The position numbers were made by a program, and so were the translations under genes. DNA of 64,000 nucleotides from Sphingobacterium sp. B16(2022) (lineage in GTDB: Bacteria; Bacteroidota; Bacteroidia; Sphingobacteriales; Sphingobacteriaceae): positions 186,001 through 250,000 of the forward strand of contig NZ_JAAUVN010000001.1 of NCBI RefSeq assembly GCF_012030425.1, given 5' to 3'. Below are positions 18,321 to 28,504 of this stretch, in pieces. Position 1 is the stretch's first letter. Each line of letters starts with the position of its first letter. The notes below the pieces were generated by a model that was not told the DNA's origin, did no database searches, and saw only the letters and a list, made by a program, of their open reading frames with translations.

Positions 18321-19871
18321 ATGCCAGAAAAAATTATAATTCTTGACTTTGGTTCGCAATACACGCAATTAATCGCGCGTCGTGTAAGAGAACTTAATGT
18401 GTATTGTGAAATTCACCCATTTAACAAATTACCTGAATTTGACGAGACTGTAAAGGGAGTAATCCTTTCGGGAAGTCCATATTCAGTAAGACAAGAGGAA
18501 GCTCCTCAAATTGATTTTAAATCAATTCAAGAGCGTTTTCCTTTATTAGGTGTTTGTTATGGTGCACAATATATCGCTCAAAAATCAGGAGGTGAAGTAT
18601 TACCTTCGGAAATCCGTGAATATGGACGTGCTAATTTGCAATTTGTGAATGCTGAGAATGAATTATTAGCGGGTGTACCGGTTCAGTCTCAAGTATGGAT
18701 GTCTCATGGTGATACTATTAAAGAAGTTCCTTCAAACTTTGAAATTATCGCAAGTACAGATAAAGTACGTGTAGCAGCTTATCACATTATCGGTACAAGA
18801 ACTTTTGGTATTCAATTTCATCCAGAGGTGACCCACAGTACAGATGGCGTTGTTTTATTGAAAAACTTTGTTGTGGAGATCTGTGGATGTGCTCAAGAGT
18901 GGACTCCAGATGCTTTTGCTGAAACAAGTGTTGCTTCTCTGAAAGCGGAATTAGGTGACGATCACGTAATTTTGGCATTATCAGGAGGAGTTGATTCTAC
19001 TGTTGCAGCTGTTTTATTACATCAAGCCATTGGCAAAAATTTGCATTGTATTTTTGTTGATCATGGTTTGTTACGTAAAGGTGAATTTGAACAGGTTTTG
19101 GATTCATATAAAAACATGGGACTTAACATTAAAGGTATAAACGCAAAAGAATTATTTTTTGGTCGTTTAGCTGGTGTTTCTGATCCTGAACAAAAACGTA
19201 AAATTATCGGTAATTCTTTTATCGATGTATTCGATGAGGCAGCAAAAGAAATTCAAAAGGAATTGCCTGAAGGTATTGAGGCAAAATGGTTAGGTCAAGG
19301 TACTATTTATCCAGATATCATTGAATCGGTATCGGTTAAGGGGCCTTCTGCGACTATTAAATCGCATCATAATGTTGGCGGTTTACCTGACTACATGAAG
19401 CTGAAAGTAGTAGAGCCTCTGAAGACTTTATTTAAAGACGAAGTAAGACGTGTTGGTAAAACATTGGGTGTTGATCCAGCTATTTTAGGCAGACATCCTT
19501 TTCCTGGTCCAGGGTTAGCTATTCGTATCTTAGGAGATATCACTGAAGATCGTGTACGTATTGTACAAGAAGCTGATGATATTTACATCCGTAATTTGAA
19601 AGAAGCAGGATGGTATGATAAGGTTTGGCAAGCTGGCACGATTTTTCTTCCTGTTCGTTCTGTAGGAGTGATGGGCGATGAGCGTACATATGAGCATGTT
19701 GTTAGTTTACGTGCTGTAGGTTCATTGGACGGCATGACTGCAGATTGGATTCACTTACCTTATGATTTGTTGGCAAAGATTTCAAATGAAATTATCAACC
19801 ACGTCAAAGGCATTAATAGAGTTGTATATGATATCAGTTCAAAACCACCAGCGACGATTGAGTGGGAATAA
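18321..19871 (+). CDS. guaA: GMP synthase (glutamine-hydrolysing)
   Basis: A 516-residue GMP synthetase, converting XMP to GMP with glutamine and ATP. The N-terminal class I amidotransferase domain has the nucleophile Cys79 in GVCYGAQ and the His-Glu pair in FHPEVTHS. The ATP pyrophosphatase domain has the P-loop LSGGVDST (about residues 220-227). The C-terminal dimerisation domain ends in [13 protein letters not shown], the conserved GuaA terminus. Its 3' end overlaps the start of the downstream lipoprotein gene, so the two are likely translationally coupled. Confidence 0.98.
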   Translation: MPEKIIILDFGSQYTQLIARRVRELNVYCEIHPFNKLPEFDETVKGVILSGSPYSVRQEEAPQIDFKSIQERFPLLGVCYGAQYIAQKSGGEVLPSEIREYGRANLQFVNAENELLAGVPVQSQVWMSHGDTIKEVPSNFEIIASTDKVRVAAYHIIGTRTFGIQFHPEVTHSTDGVVLLKNFVVEICGCAQEWTPDAFAETSVASLKAELGDDHVILALSGGVDSTVAAVLLHQAIGKNLHCIFVDHGLLRKGEFEQVLDSYKNMGLNIKGINAKELFFGRLAGVSDPEQKRKIIGNSFIDVFDEAAKEIQKELPEGIEAKWLGQGTIYPDIIESVSVKGPSATIKSHHNVGGLPDYMKLKVVEPLKTLFKDEVRRVGKTLGVDPAILGRHPFPGPGLAIRILGDITEDRVRIVQEADDIYIRNLKEAGWYDKVWQAGTIFLPVRSVGVMGDERTYEHVVSLRAVGSLDGMTADWIHLPYDLLAKISNEIINHVKGINRVVYDISSKPPATIEWE

Positions 19872-21117
19872 AATTGCTCTTGCAGTAGCATTGGCTTTAA
19901 GTCTTGCAAGCTGTACGACAAAAAAAACAGGCGTACTTCGCTCACCTTCTAGTAAAGGTGAGCAGGGTACTGTTTCTAATAACAGCGGTAAAACTGCTGC
20001 TGAACAGGCTGAAGAAGCCAAAAAACTCGAAGCTGCTAAAGCGAGTGAAAACCTTAAAAATCAAAAATCAATTGCGCTTCTTTTACCTTTTCAATTAAAC
20101 CGTATCGCAGGTATGCGTCCCACGGCTGAAGACGTTAAAAGATCGGCTTTAGCGTTGGATTTTTATCAAGGGTTTCAACTTGGCTTGGAAGAATTGGGTG
20201 AAAAGGGAAGTAAATTTAGTTTAAAGGTTATAGATTCTGAAGATGATAATTTTAGAAACACTTCTTTAGCTGCTTCAGCGTCTATAAAAAATGCCAATTT
20301 AATTGTAGGACCTGTTTATCCAAAAGAGATTAAAGCATTTGCACAAGCCTTTAAAGAGAAAAATATTTTACAAATTTCACCTTTAGCGGCAACTTTGGCT
20401 TCCGAGTTTGCGATTCCCAATTTAGTGTCTTTAACGCCTTCTATTCGTGCTCACTCTGAAATTATGGCGAAGCATGTAGCCAAGCAATATGCTTATGGCG
20501 ACGTTGTTTTGGTTTACAATATACAAGATGGCGATAGTAAACAGTTTTTGGATAACTTTGCATCAGAGGCATTGGGTTATAATAAAAGTCTGCAAATAAA
20601 AGTTGTGACTTCTATAGCTGAATTAAACGAAAACTTAGTTGTTGCTGGGACTAATCATATTGTCTGTGGTACTACAAATAGAAATCAGATTAGAGCGTTA
20701 TTAGCAAATATGGACGTGCAAAGCAGTGAGTCGGGTTATGCTTTTAAGTTGTATGGTCACCCAAATTGGGCAAAATTATCTTTTGAAGATTACACGAATA
20801 TTGATCGTTATGAGTTGACCGTGACGACATCAACATTAGTGGATGAAAATGCTGAGCGAACAAGACGATTTAATCAAAAGTATAAGAATAAGTTTCAGGT
20901 AATTCCGTCAGATTTTTCTTATAAAGGTTACGATGCCGCTATTTATTTTGGGGGCTTAATTGCTAAGTATGGCGATGACTACGCGCAACATTTGGTTAAG
21001 GAAACCTATTCTGGAATAAATAGTGATTTTAGTTTTGATTACTTTCCTGAGTGGGGATATGTAAATAGAGGGGTTCGATTTATGGTGTATCGTAATAATA
21101 GTTTTGATAGGAAGTAA
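19828..21117 (+). CDS. Lipoprotein with type 1 periplasmic-binding fold
   Basis: A protein of about 420-430 residues with a clear lipoprotein signal ([14 protein letters not shown]), followed by a low-complexity Ala/Glu/Lys linker. A type 1 periplasmic-binding or receptor-ligand domain starts near residue 75 ([14 protein letters not shown]). It resembles the ABC-substrate-binding/LpoA-like proteins of Bacteroidota. The start is uncertain: ATG 19828 overlaps guaA by 44 nt, while TTG 19858 gives a compact signal peptide ([19 protein letters not shown]) and overlaps by 14 nt. The first is listed. It ends 2 nt before the RsmB-like gene, suggesting one operon with guaA. Confidence 0.82.
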   Translation: MISVQNHQRRLSGNKIALAVALALSLASCTTKKTGVLRSPSSKGEQGTVSNNSGKTAAEQAEEAKKLEAAKASENLKNQKSIALLLPFQLNRIAGMRPTAEDVKRSALALDFYQGFQLGLEELGEKGSKFSLKVIDSEDDNFRNTSLAASASIKNANLIVGPVYPKEIKAFAQAFKEKNILQISPLAATLASEFAIPNLVSLTPSIRAHSEIMAKHVAKQYAYGDVVLVYNIQDGDSKQFLDNFASEALGYNKSLQIKVVTSIAELNENLVVAGTNHIVCGTTNRNQIRALLANMDVQSSESGYAFKLYGHPNWAKLSFEDYTNIDRYELTVTTSTLVDENAERTRRFNQKYKNKFQVIPSDFSYKGYDAAIYFGGLIAKYGDDYAQHLVKETYSGINSDFSFDYFPEWGYVNRGVRFMVYRNNSFDRK

Positions 21118-21119
21118 AG

Positions 21120-22289
21120 ATGAGTGATTTTAGTGAAAAAAGAGTACAGCAGCAAATTCGTAATTTTGAAAGAGCAATGGATGGTTATGAAGGGAATGAG
21201 CCGTTTGCTCGTTATCTAACTTCATTTTTTAAAATTAATAAGCAAATGGGATCAAAGGACAGAAAATGGACTTCCCGGTTGTGTTATAATTATTTTCGAT
21301 TGGGTAAGGGGGCAACGCAGCTTTCTCAACAAAAAAGATTAATCATTGCGGAGTACTTATGTGAAACAGAAAGTCCATTTGTCGCTTTATTTGAACCTGA
21401 TTGGAATTTAAGCCTATCATTGGAAGAAAAAATAGCTTTTTTAAAAAAACTAGAATTATTGGAGCTAGATACCATTTTTCCTTTTAAAAATTACCTTTCA
21501 TCTGCGATAGATCAGGTTGATTTTATACAAAATCAATTCTTGCAACCTGACTTATTTATTCGGATTAGAAAAGGTAAGGAAAAGTTTGTGAAAGCTATTT
21601 TTGAAGCGGAACAGATCGGCTATAAATTTATAACGGAACAAACTGTTGCTTTAGCAAATGGAACTTCACTACAGCGGTTTAAGGATCTCGATGGTGTAAT
21701 CGAAGTGCAAGATCTTTCTTCTCAGCGGACCCTTGAATTTATGGATGCTTTGCCGAAAGAAAATTGGTGGGATGCCTGTGCCGCTTCTGGTGGTAAGGCT
21801 TTATTGTTCCTAGATAAGCATCCGACTACTAATTTATTGGTTTCAGATGTTCGTATGAGCATTCTGCGTAATTTAGATGAACGTTTTGAGAGGGCAGGTA
21901 TAAAAGATTATCGAAAAAAAATAGTTGATTTAACGAAAGATACTACGCCTATTTTGGGAGTTGAGCTTTTTGATGGAGTTATTTTAGATGCTCCATGCAC
22001 CGGCTCAGGAACTTGGGGTCGTAGCCCTGAAAATATTAGTTATTTTAATGCAAAGAAGATCGATGAGTTTGCCACATTGCAAAAAGAAATTGCTAAAAAT
22101 GTTTCATTGCATTTGAAAGTGGGTAAACCGTTGGTATACATCACTTGTTCTGTTTTTGAGAAAGAAAATGAGGAGGTGATTGCTTATATTCAAAAAGAAC
22201 TGGGGTATAGTCTCCATTCTTATAAAGTATTAAAAGGATATTATGAAAAGGCGGATAGTATGTTTGTTGCCCGTTTAATCAAACTTTAA
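21120..22289 (+). CDS. RsmB/NOP-family RNA (cytosine-5) methyltransferase
   Basis: A 389-residue protein with the SAM-dependent m5C RNA methyltransferase domain of the NOL1/NOP2/Sun family in its C-terminal half. Key motifs are WDACAASGGKALLFLD (motif I, near residue 219), LDAPCTGSGTWGR (motif IV, with its Cys) and ITCSVFEKENEEV (motif VI, with the catalytic Cys). The N-terminal half, about 200 residues, is a divergent helical RNA-binding region. It lacks a NusB-like signature strong enough to call it RsmB itself. It follows the lipoprotein gene by 2 nt and ends in a long hairpin. Confidence 0.9.
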   Translation: MSDFSEKRVQQQIRNFERAMDGYEGNEPFARYLTSFFKINKQMGSKDRKWTSRLCYNYFRLGKGATQLSQQKRLIIAEYLCETESPFVALFEPDWNLSLSLEEKIAFLKKLELLELDTIFPFKNYLSSAIDQVDFIQNQFLQPDLFIRIRKGKEKFVKAIFEAEQIGYKFITEQTVALANGTSLQRFKDLDGVIEVQDLSSQRTLEFMDALPKENWWDACAASGGKALLFLDKHPTTNLLVSDVRMSILRNLDERFERAGIKDYRKKIVDLTKDTTPILGVELFDGVILDAPCTGSGTWGRSPENISYFNAKKIDEFATLQKEIAKNVSLHLKVGKPLVYITCSVFEKENEEVIAYIQKELGYSLHSYKVLKGYYEKADSMFVARLIKL

Positions 22290-22303
22290 TAAAATAAGAA
22301 ATT

Positions 22304-22352
22304 TATAATTATAAAAGCCATTTGCATATCGCAAATGGCTTTTATAATTATA
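22304..22352. terminator. Long bidirectional terminator hairpin
   Basis: A perfect 22-bp stem with a 5-nt loop. The left arm is 22304-22325 and includes AAAAGCCATTTGC; the right arm is 22331-22352. It separates the convergent RsmB-like and universal-stress genes. Confidence 0.85.
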
Positions 22353-22374
22353 GAACTATTAGATTTGAATTAGT

Positions 22375-22848
22375 TTATTCACATTTACCCGGTACAACGA
22401 GCACAGGACATGTTGCTTTTCTAATTACAGCTTCAGAAACGGAGCCCGAGATAAAATGATCAAACCCTGTTCTACCATTTGATCCCATTACGATGAGATC
22501 AGCTGACCACTCATGAGAAGTGGCTAGTATTTCTTCTTTTACCGAGCCTATTCTATTGAATAAGAAAACTTCATTAGCGCCTTCGAACTCTTGTCCTAGT
22601 TCTTCTAAGTATTTTTGAGCATTCTGCTGCTCTATTTCCGATACTTCGGGTATGATGATTGGTTGTTGACCTAACAGCGGATCTGCACCATAGCTGGCAG
22701 GAGAAGTGGGAGAGGTAACCGTCACTAAAGCTACTGAAGCTTCAAATTTTTTAACCATTTCTTTAGCATAGGAAATCGCTTTATGTGAACATGGTTCATC
22801 GTCCACAGCAACTAATATTCTCGTTATTTTTACAACATTGGTATCCAT
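22375..22848 (-). CDS. Universal stress protein (UspA family)
   Basis: A 157-residue single-domain Usp protein. The N-terminus KITRILVAVDDEPCSHKAI is the family start, with the Asp that contacts nucleotide. The C-terminal ATP-binding pattern is IVMGSNGRTGFDHFISGSVS, then VIRKATCPVLVVP, so this member probably binds ATP. Such proteins are induced under growth arrest or stress in characterised bacteria. It is monocistronic and convergent with the RNA methyltransferase gene. Confidence 0.93.
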   Translation of the reverse strand: MDTNVVKITRILVAVDDEPCSHKAISYAKEMVKKFEASVALVTVTSPTSPASYGADPLLGQQPIIIPEVSEIEQQNAQKYLEELGQEFEGANEVFLFNRIGSVKEEILATSHEWSADLIVMGSNGRTGFDHFISGSVSEAVIRKATCPVLVVPGKCE

Positions 22849-22917
22849 GGTTCTGATATTAAAGTTTATATTCGTACATATTAATAACTTGAATATACGG
22901 TTTTTTGTTTTAGAAAT

Positions 22918-23685
22918 ATGGAATTTGGAATATGTAATTTAACAATTGTACCATTGCGGGCGGAGGAATCACATCGGAGTGAAATGGTTTCACAATTGCT
23001 GTTTGGAGAAGCTTTTGAAATACTGACGAAATCAAAGGATTGGACAAAAGTTCGTACTGAAATGGACTCTTATGTTGGTTGGATACAGAATGCGCAATTT
23101 TTAGCAATTACAGATGATCAGTATGAGGAGTACCAGTCGTTAAGTAAGGTAAAGATCGGTTTTGATGGGGGGCATCTTATCAATAATGATCTTTGTATCC
23201 AGCTTTTACATGGAACGATTGTACGAAAGGATTTTCCTTATATTGGAGCAGATGATTTAGTAGAGCTTAATGCAATTGAACTGCATTTTGAGCAAGAAGA
23301 CTTCATCGAGCAGGTTGCAATACTCGCAAAGCAATACTGGGAGGTACCCTATCTTTGGGGAGGGCGATCTAAATTTGGAATTGATTGCTCCGGTTTCTCA
23401 CAATTGATTTATCAATCCTTTGGTATTTCCTTACCAAGGGATGCTTATCAACAGGTTGAATTAGGGCAGACAGTTGACTTTTTGTCAGAGATTCAAGTAG
23501 GTGATCTTGCTTTTTTTGATAATGAAGAAGGTAGGATAAATCATGTTGGTATTATGCTGGACTCTGAAACCATTATTCACGCTTCTTCCCGTGTTCGAAT
23601 AGATAGGATGGATCAAGAGGGAATATTTAATAAGGATTGGAATAAATACACACATAAGCTACGTATCATCAAGCGCTATGTTTAA
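22918..23685 (+). CDS. SH3/NlpC-P60 cell-wall peptidase
   Basis: A 255-residue protein. It has two SH3-like segments in the N-terminal half (about residues 5-60 and 75-120, first one VPLRAEESHRSEMVSQLLFG) and a C-terminal NlpC/P60 cysteine peptidase domain. The catalytic Cys157 is in GIDCSGF and the His209 in INHVGIM. Such enzymes cut gamma-D-Glu-diaminopimelate links in peptidoglycan peptides. No signal peptide is visible, so it may act on recycled muropeptides in the cytoplasm (the YkfC-like arrangement). It ends in a strong terminator. Confidence 0.93.
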   Translation: MEFGICNLTIVPLRAEESHRSEMVSQLLFGEAFEILTKSKDWTKVRTEMDSYVGWIQNAQFLAITDDQYEEYQSLSKVKIGFDGGHLINNDLCIQLLHGTIVRKDFPYIGADDLVELNAIELHFEQEDFIEQVAILAKQYWEVPYLWGGRSKFGIDCSGFSQLIYQSFGISLPRDAYQQVELGQTVDFLSEIQVGDLAFFDNEEGRINHVGIMLDSETIIHASSRVRIDRMDQEGIFNKDWNKYTHKLRIIKRYV

Positions 23686-23688
23686 AAA

Positions 23689-23722
23689 AGAAAGGTCCGT
23701 CTATATTGAGACGGACCTTTCT
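23689..23722. terminator. Bidirectional terminator after NlpC/P60 gene
   Basis: A perfect 14-bp stem (AGAAAGGTCCGTCT and its complement) with a 6-nt loop between convergent genes. Confidence 0.85.
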
Positions 23723-23742
23723 TACTTTATTTTCAAATATGA

Positions 23743-24372
23743 TTAGAATTTGAAAGTTAAACCAAATTTAGCTGTATCAAAAAAGTTATTAAAACTGTTG
23801 ATGTTAGCATTGAATTCGTTTGAAGATTTACCGCCATCTTCTTTAGCTGTACCAAAAGATAATAAGTCTGTTAAACCAAAGTTGATTGCGATATTTTCAG
23901 TAACGAAGTAATTCATCCCTAAACCAGCGCCAGCACCAAATCCTTTAACTTTAGGAATGTCTGTAGTTGTTGTACCGTTGTTAACTTCTCCAGTTCTTTG
24001 TTGATAACCAGCTGCCAATTGCGCATAAGTTTTAAAACGTGATCCTAAATCTAAAAAGTAGTAACGACCATAAGCACCAACTCCAAAGTTGCTTGATTTA
24101 TTGTAAGTATCGTTAGTACCAGAATAGTCTGTTGCTTTTAAATTTCCAAAGTTGAAATCTAAACCAACTGCAACTTTATCAGATACGAAATAACCTACAG
24201 AAGGATTGAAGTTGAATGAGTTTTCTTTCTTTTCAGCTGTTTTATTATTTTTTGTATTTGCTGAGAAATTACCTTCTACAATAAAGTCAGTTTTTTTGAA
24301 ACCAAATTCTTGTGCTTGAGATGCAAAAGTTAGACCAGCTACTGCTGTTAGAGTAAGTAATAATTTTTTCAT
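23743..24372 (-). CDS. Outer-membrane beta-barrel protein
   Basis: A 209-residue protein taken from the ATG at 24372, which gives a good signal peptide (MKKLLLTLTAVAGLTFASQA). An upstream in-frame ATG adds 12 residues before it. The mature part consists of alternating short beta strands rich in Gly, Asn and aromatic residues: NPSVGYFVSDKVAVGLDFNF, GAYGRYYFLDLG and GAGAGLGMNYFV, with a C-terminal Phe (KFGLTFKF). This is the OmpA-like/OprG-type eight-stranded barrel pattern common in Bacteroidota. Ligand or role is unknown. Confidence 0.9.
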   Translation of the reverse strand: MKKLLLTLTAVAGLTFASQAQEFGFKKTDFIVEGNFSANTKNNKTAEKKENSFNFNPSVGYFVSDKVAVGLDFNFGNLKATDYSGTNDTYNKSSNFGVGAYGRYYFLDLGSRFKTYAQLAAGYQQRTGEVNNGTTTTDIPKVKGFGAGAGLGMNYFVTENIAINFGLTDLLSFGTAKEDGGKSSNEFNANINSFNNFFDTAKFGLTFKF

Positions 24373-24616
24373 TTTTTTAAAGTTTGTTTTTACAATATCC
24401 ATAGTCAAACCTTTTGACTATTTGATTGATATTATCAATATAGATACCAAATTGATTTTTCAATGTCATAGAAATGTATTGATAAATTGTGTTAATCGTA
24501 ATTAAAACGTTTTCAGAGGTTTAAAAATTGACATTATGAAAAAATAATTTATCATATATTTTGATATTTATATTGATTTAACTTTTTATGATAAAATGTC
24601 AGTTTTTATTATGACA

Positions 24617-24654
24617 CAAAAAAAGACCATATGTCAGTGCTGACATATGGTCTT
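24617..24654 (-). terminator. Terminator of grpE-dnaJ transcript
   Basis: A 14-bp perfect stem (AAGACCATATGTCA and its complement) with a 4-nt loop. In the minus direction a T run follows. It lies 25 nt past the dnaJ stop codon. Confidence 0.85.
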
Positions 24655-24679
24655 ATAATTATTTTATTATTTAATATTT

Positions 24680-25837
24680 CTAGTCGAAATATTCTTTGAT
24701 CCGTTCAAAAAATGATTTTTCAGATTTACCAGGTTGTGGCTTGAAATTCGGTGATTCTTTCAATTTCTGTAAAATCTCTTTTTCGTCAGATGAGACCGCT
24801 TTAGGCGTCCAGATATTCACATAAATCAATTGATCACCTTTGTGGTAAGAATTGACTTCAGGAATACCTTTTCCTTTTAGTCTTAATATCTTGCCGGCCT
24901 GGGTTCCTGGTTCAATTTTAATTTTTGCTTTACCATCAATCGTTGGAACTTCAACGCTTGTTCCTAATGTAGCATCTACAAAATTAATATATAGGTCATA
25001 AATAATATTTAGACCATCTCTTTTTAATGCTTCATGAGGAATTTCTTCAATGAGGATAATAAGATCACCGGCAACACCTCCGCGAGGAGCTGCGTTCCCT
25101 TTTCCACTCATTGAAAGTTGCATACCTTCACTTACACCAGCCGGAATGTTGATCGCAATTGTTTCTTCACCTCTTTCTAATCCTTCACCTCTACATGTAG
25201 TACACTTTGCGGTAATTTCTACCCCTTCACCATTACAAGTAGGACAAGTGCTTGTAGTTTGCATCTGGCCTAAGATTGTATTGGTTACGCGGCGAACAGA
25301 TCCTGAGCCGCCACAAGTATTACAAGTGTGGAAAGATGATTTATCTTTTGCACCACTACCATCGCAGGTATGACAGTTTACTTGTTTATTTACTTTTACT
25401 TTTTTCTCAACACCTTTAGCAATTTCTTCGAGTGTTAATTTTACTTTAATGCGAAGATTTGTTCCTTTAGCAACACGACGGCCTCCTCTTGAGCCTCCGC
25501 CACCGCCACCGAAGAAACTTTCGAAAGGATGACCACCTCCACCAAATATATCTCCAAATTGGCTAAATATGTCATCCATATTCATGCCACCACCATAACC
25601 GCCTCCGGAAGCAGAGCTACCCGCATGACCAAATTGATCATAGCGTTGTTTTTTCTGAGGATTGCTTAATACATCATATGCTTCAGCAGCCTCTTTAAAT
25701 TTTTCTTCAGCTTCATGATCACCAGGGTTTTTATCCGGGTGATACTTTACGGCAAGTTTACGGTAGGCAGATTTAATTTCTTTTTCATCTGCACCACGAG
25801 CTACACCTAATATATCGTAATAATCTCTTTTTGACAT
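24680..25837 (-). CDS. dnaJ: Chaperone protein DnaJ
   Basis: A 385-residue type I Hsp40 co-chaperone that stimulates the DnaK ATPase. It has an N-terminal J domain with HPD at residues 33-35, then a Gly/Phe-rich linker (about residues 72-120). Four zinc-finger repeats of the CxxCxGxG type follow ([32 protein letters not shown]), then two C-terminal substrate-binding domains. It is complete. It follows grpE by 10 nt. No dnaK is in the window. Confidence 0.98.
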   Translation of the reverse strand: MSKRDYYDILGVARGADEKEIKSAYRKLAVKYHPDKNPGDHEAEEKFKEAAEAYDVLSNPQKKQRYDQFGHAGSSASGGGYGGGMNMDDIFSQFGDIFGGGGHPFESFFGGGGGGSRGGRRVAKGTNLRIKVKLTLEEIAKGVEKKVKVNKQVNCHTCDGSGAKDKSSFHTCNTCGGSGSVRRVTNTILGQMQTTSTCPTCNGEGVEITAKCTTCRGEGLERGEETIAINIPAGVSEGMQLSMSGKGNAAPRGGVAGDLIILIEEIPHEALKRDGLNIIYDLYINFVDATLGTSVEVPTIDGKAKIKIEPGTQAGKILRLKGKGIPEVNSYHKGDQLIYVNIWTPKAVSSDEKEILQKLKESPNFKPQPGKSEKSFFERIKEYFD

Positions 25838-25847
25838 CTTTTTTATC

Positions 25848-26384
25848 TTATTGACCTATAATTACCTTAGCATGACGGATTACTTTATCATTTAAATAGT
25901 AACCTTTTTCAATAACATCAATAACTTTATTTTTCAAATCTGGAGTAGGAGCTGGAATAGCCGTTATTGCTTCTTGTAAATCAGCATCAAACTCTTTACC
26001 TACTACATCCATTTCTTTTAAACCTTGGTGTTCTAAAGTTTGTCTGAATTTATTATTGACGATCTCTATACCAGTTTTTATTGATTCAACATCTGTTGCT
26101 GTTTCCATTGCTTTTAAAGCTCTGTCAAAATCATCCACTGTTGATAATAGTTTTGTGATCACATCTTTTCCAGCAGATTGAATTAATTCAACACGTTCTT
26201 TACTTGTACGTTTTCTATAATTATCAAATTCTGCTGATAAACGTACATATTTATCTTTTGCCTCTGCTACTTCAGCACTTAATTTCTCTTCAACAGAAAG
26301 TTCAATCGTCTCTTCTTGATTTTCCGTTGTATTATCCTCAATAGGATCTTGAATCGTCTCGTTATTATTCTCTTGTTCGCTCAT
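25848..26384 (-). CDS. grpE: Nucleotide exchange factor GrpE
   Basis: A 178-residue DnaK nucleotide-exchange factor. The N-terminal 35 residues are acidic and rich in Glu, Asn and Thr. A long coiled-coil helix follows ([20 protein letters not shown]), then the C-terminal beta domain with GVEIVNNKF-type and [16 protein letters not shown] segments. The end, [17 protein letters not shown], is the conserved GrpE terminus. It is co-transcribed with dnaJ 10 nt downstream. No CIRCE-like palindrome is apparent upstream. Confidence 0.96.
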   Translation of the reverse strand: MSEQENNNETIQDPIEDNTTENQEETIELSVEEKLSAEVAEAKDKYVRLSAEFDNYRKRTSKERVELIQSAGKDVITKLLSTVDDFDRALKAMETATDVESIKTGIEIVNNKFRQTLEHQGLKEMDVVGKEFDADLQEAITAIPAPTPDLKNKVIDVIEKGYYLNDKVIRHAKVIIGQ

Positions 26385-26541
26385 TTCTTCTAAATTCTAT
26401 GTGGGAAACTAATGTTCTTTCTCTAAAATCTAATTACAGTCAAAGTTGTTGCCAAAATGAAAAAATCCGACAGCTTGTCAGTAACCGGGAGAATGGACTA
26501 ACAAAATGTCGGATGATCAGGATTTCTGTCAGTATTGACAG

Positions 26542-27222
26542 TTATATTTCTACTTGATCTAGCAATACCCCATCAGCGGTTTTGATGATGCGTGCAGGCA
26601 TATTACGTATAATTTGGTAATCATGAGTTGCCATTAAAACAGCTGTTCCAGAAGAAGCGATATCCCGTAAAAGCAATACAATTTCTTCAGAAGTAGCAGG
26701 GTCAAGGTTTCCTGTTGGCTCATCGGCCAATATAATTTCAGGATTATTAAGGAGTGCTCGTGCAATAACAATACGTTGCTGTTCTCCACCTGAAAGTTCA
26801 TGAGGCATTTTTTTTAATTTCGAGCGAAGTCCTACTTTTTCGAGCACATCGAGCATTCTGTGTTCAATTTGCGTTTTATCTTTCCAGCCGGTGGCTCTAA
26901 GTGCAAATTCTAAATTTTTCTCTACAGAGCGATCTGATAATAAATGAAAATCTTGGAAAACGATTCCTAACTTACGTCTCAGGTAGGGGACATCATTTTC
27001 ATGCAGTTTTTTTAAATCAAAACCTGCAATTAGTCCTTCTCCGTTACCAATATATAAATCGCCATAGATTATTTTTAGCAAACTACTTTTTCCACTTCCT
27101 GATTGACCAATGAGGTAAAGAAATTCGCCTTTATTGATATTCAAATTCACATTCGATAAGACCAAATGTTTTTGTTGGTAGATATCGACGCTTTTTAATG
27201 TGATTACTGTATTTCCAGACAT
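26542..27222 (-). CDS. FtsE-like ABC transporter ATPase
   Basis: A 226-residue ABC ATPase. Walker A is GQSGSGKSSLLK (about residues 38-49), the signature is LSGGEQQR (about residues 143-150), and Walker B is IILADEPTGNLD. Bacteroidota FtsE homologues look like this (LGIVFQDFHLL), but LolD-like ATPases are also close. No FtsX-like permease lies next to it, so the partner must be elsewhere. It follows a 67-residue conserved gene by 4 nt, probably in one transcript. Confidence 0.88.
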   Translation of the reverse strand: MSGNTVITLKSVDIYQQKHLVLSNVNLNINKGEFLYLIGQSGSGKSSLLKIIYGDLYIGNGEGLIAGFDLKKLHENDVPYLRRKLGIVFQDFHLLSDRSVEKNLEFALRATGWKDKTQIEHRMLDVLEKVGLRSKLKKMPHELSGGEQQRIVIARALLNNPEIILADEPTGNLDPATSEEIVLLLRDIASSGTAVLMATHDYQIIRNMPARIIKTADGVLLDQVEI

Positions 27223-27226
27223 TGAA

Positions 27227-27430
27227 CTATAATTCTAATTTTTTTATTTGTCCAAATGGCAAATCCTTTACCATTTGCATAATGTACGCTGACTTGTCTC
27301 CGAGACCAATTTTGTCCAAAGATTTGTCGGGGCGATCAACCCTAAAATATGCTAAAAGAGTGAATGAATCATCTCTTAATTGAACATAGTCAGGGATTTT
27401 GGCAACTCCTTTTACTTTGATTATATACAT
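27227..27430 (-). CDS. Small conserved protein upstream of the FtsE-like gene
   Basis: A 67-residue soluble protein (IIKVKGVAKIPDYVQLRDDS, then TLLAYFRVDRPDKSLDKIG). I recognise no named domain. It has a good -7 promoter element 7 nt upstream of its ATG and ends 4 nt before the FtsE-like ATPase, so it heads that transcript. The tight spacing and coding-like composition support a real gene. Confidence 0.72.
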   Translation of the reverse strand: MYIIKVKGVAKIPDYVQLRDDSFTLLAYFRVDRPDKSLDKIGLGDKSAYIMQMVKDLPFGQIKKLEL

Positions 27431-27437
27431 CTATTTA

Positions 27438-27445
27438 CAAAGTTA
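27438..27445 (-). promoter_or_regulatory. -7 element for the small gene/FtsE-like operon
   Basis: On the minus strand TAACTTTG matches TAnnTTTG exactly and ends 7 nt before the ATG at 27430. No clear -33 TTTG at standard distance is seen. Confidence 0.4.
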
Positions 27446-27490
27446 GTACTTTTTATTTCAAAAAATCCTTCCACGAATATAAGGCTATGC

Positions 27491-28504
27491 TTACTGGTTT
27501 GCAAATAAAAATTCTAGTGTATTGACTCCATCAGCATAATCATCTAAAGCAGGATTTTGTCCAGCACCGAATTTAAAAGCTGGTGTTTTGATCGTTAATG
27601 GTGCTTCTGATGTAACACATTGTAACCGGTCTGATAAGGTGTTTAAGTGCTGAGAAAGATTGTCTAAGTTATCATACTCTTCAAAATAAACCACAGCTAA
27701 GGGTGATGCTATTTTGTCATCTTGTTTTAATAATAAAAAACCATTATCATAATGCTTGTCACCATTAATTAAATAAATGGATTTGTTATAATCGTAATTA
27801 TTATTGTATTTATAATGTGTGTTTACCTCTTTAAAAGATTCAATTCCTTCATAGAAATGACTTATATCATAATTTTTTGGGATAAATATTTTAGATACAG
27901 AACGACATCCCAGACCGTAATAATCAAAGATATCATGGCCTAAAGCTTTTAGTTGCTCGTGCGATTCTTCACCTGTAATGATGGCAATACTGTTTCTGTT
28001 TTTTCTAATAATATGTGGTTTTTTTCCAAAGTAATGTTCAAAGTACCGCGAAGAATTGTCGGAACCTGTTGCAATCACTAAATCAAAATCAGTTAATCTA
28101 TCCACTAGTTGTACGCGATCTTTAAATCTTGGTTCAACTTCTATCAATTTCTGAATCACGTAGGTTGTTAGATGAGCATCGTCTGAAGAAACCTTAATCT
28201 GTGCTTTAAAACCAGCAACCAATACGCATAATATATCATGAAGACCTACAAGAGGTATATTGCCCGCTAAGACTAAACCTACAATTTTGTCACTTTCAAT
28301 ATCAGGATATGGCGATAGCCAATTTTCTAATAGCTCAAGGTTTAAATTTGCTTTCCAAGAAGTAAAGGCTTTATTAACGTGTTCTGCGGTATACCATGCA
28401 TTTTTATGATGAGCAGTTGCAACTAAATGTTGTAGCTCTGCATGATCATTAATGAATAAGTTCGCAAGTTTTGCAAAACCTTCTAATCGTTGTTTCTTTG
28501 TCAA
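27491..28504 (-). CDS. LuxC-like acyl-CoA reductase
   Basis: A 337-residue protein matching the acyl-CoA reductase (LuxC) family, which makes fatty aldehydes from acyl-CoA with NADPH. Visible motifs are GLVLAGNIPLVGLHDILC (nucleotide-binding loop), ATGSDNSSRYFEHYF, RKNRNSIAIITGEE and YGLGCRSVSKIFIP, with the probable catalytic Cys. It is shorter than classical LuxC (about 480 residues), as are most Bacteroidota members. The start codon is TTG at 28504; no ATG occurs for many codons downstream. It is divergent from a ferredoxin gene. A LuxE-like gene lies 10 kb away. Confidence 0.87.
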   Translation of the reverse strand: MTKKQRLEGFAKLANLFINDHAELQHLVATAHHKNAWYTAEHVNKAFTSWKANLNLELLENWLSPYPDIESDKIVGLVLAGNIPLVGLHDILCVLVAGFKAQIKVSSDDAHLTTYVIQKLIEVEPRFKDRVQLVDRLTDFDLVIATGSDNSSRYFEHYFGKKPHIIRKNRNSIAIITGEESHEQLKALGHDIFDYYGLGCRSVSKIFIPKNYDISHFYEGIESFKEVNTHYKYNNNYDYNKSIYLINGDKHYDNGFLLLKQDDKIASPLAVVYFEEYDNLDNLSQHLNTLSDRLQCVTSEAPLTIKTPAFKFGAGQNPALDDYADGVNTLEFLFANQ

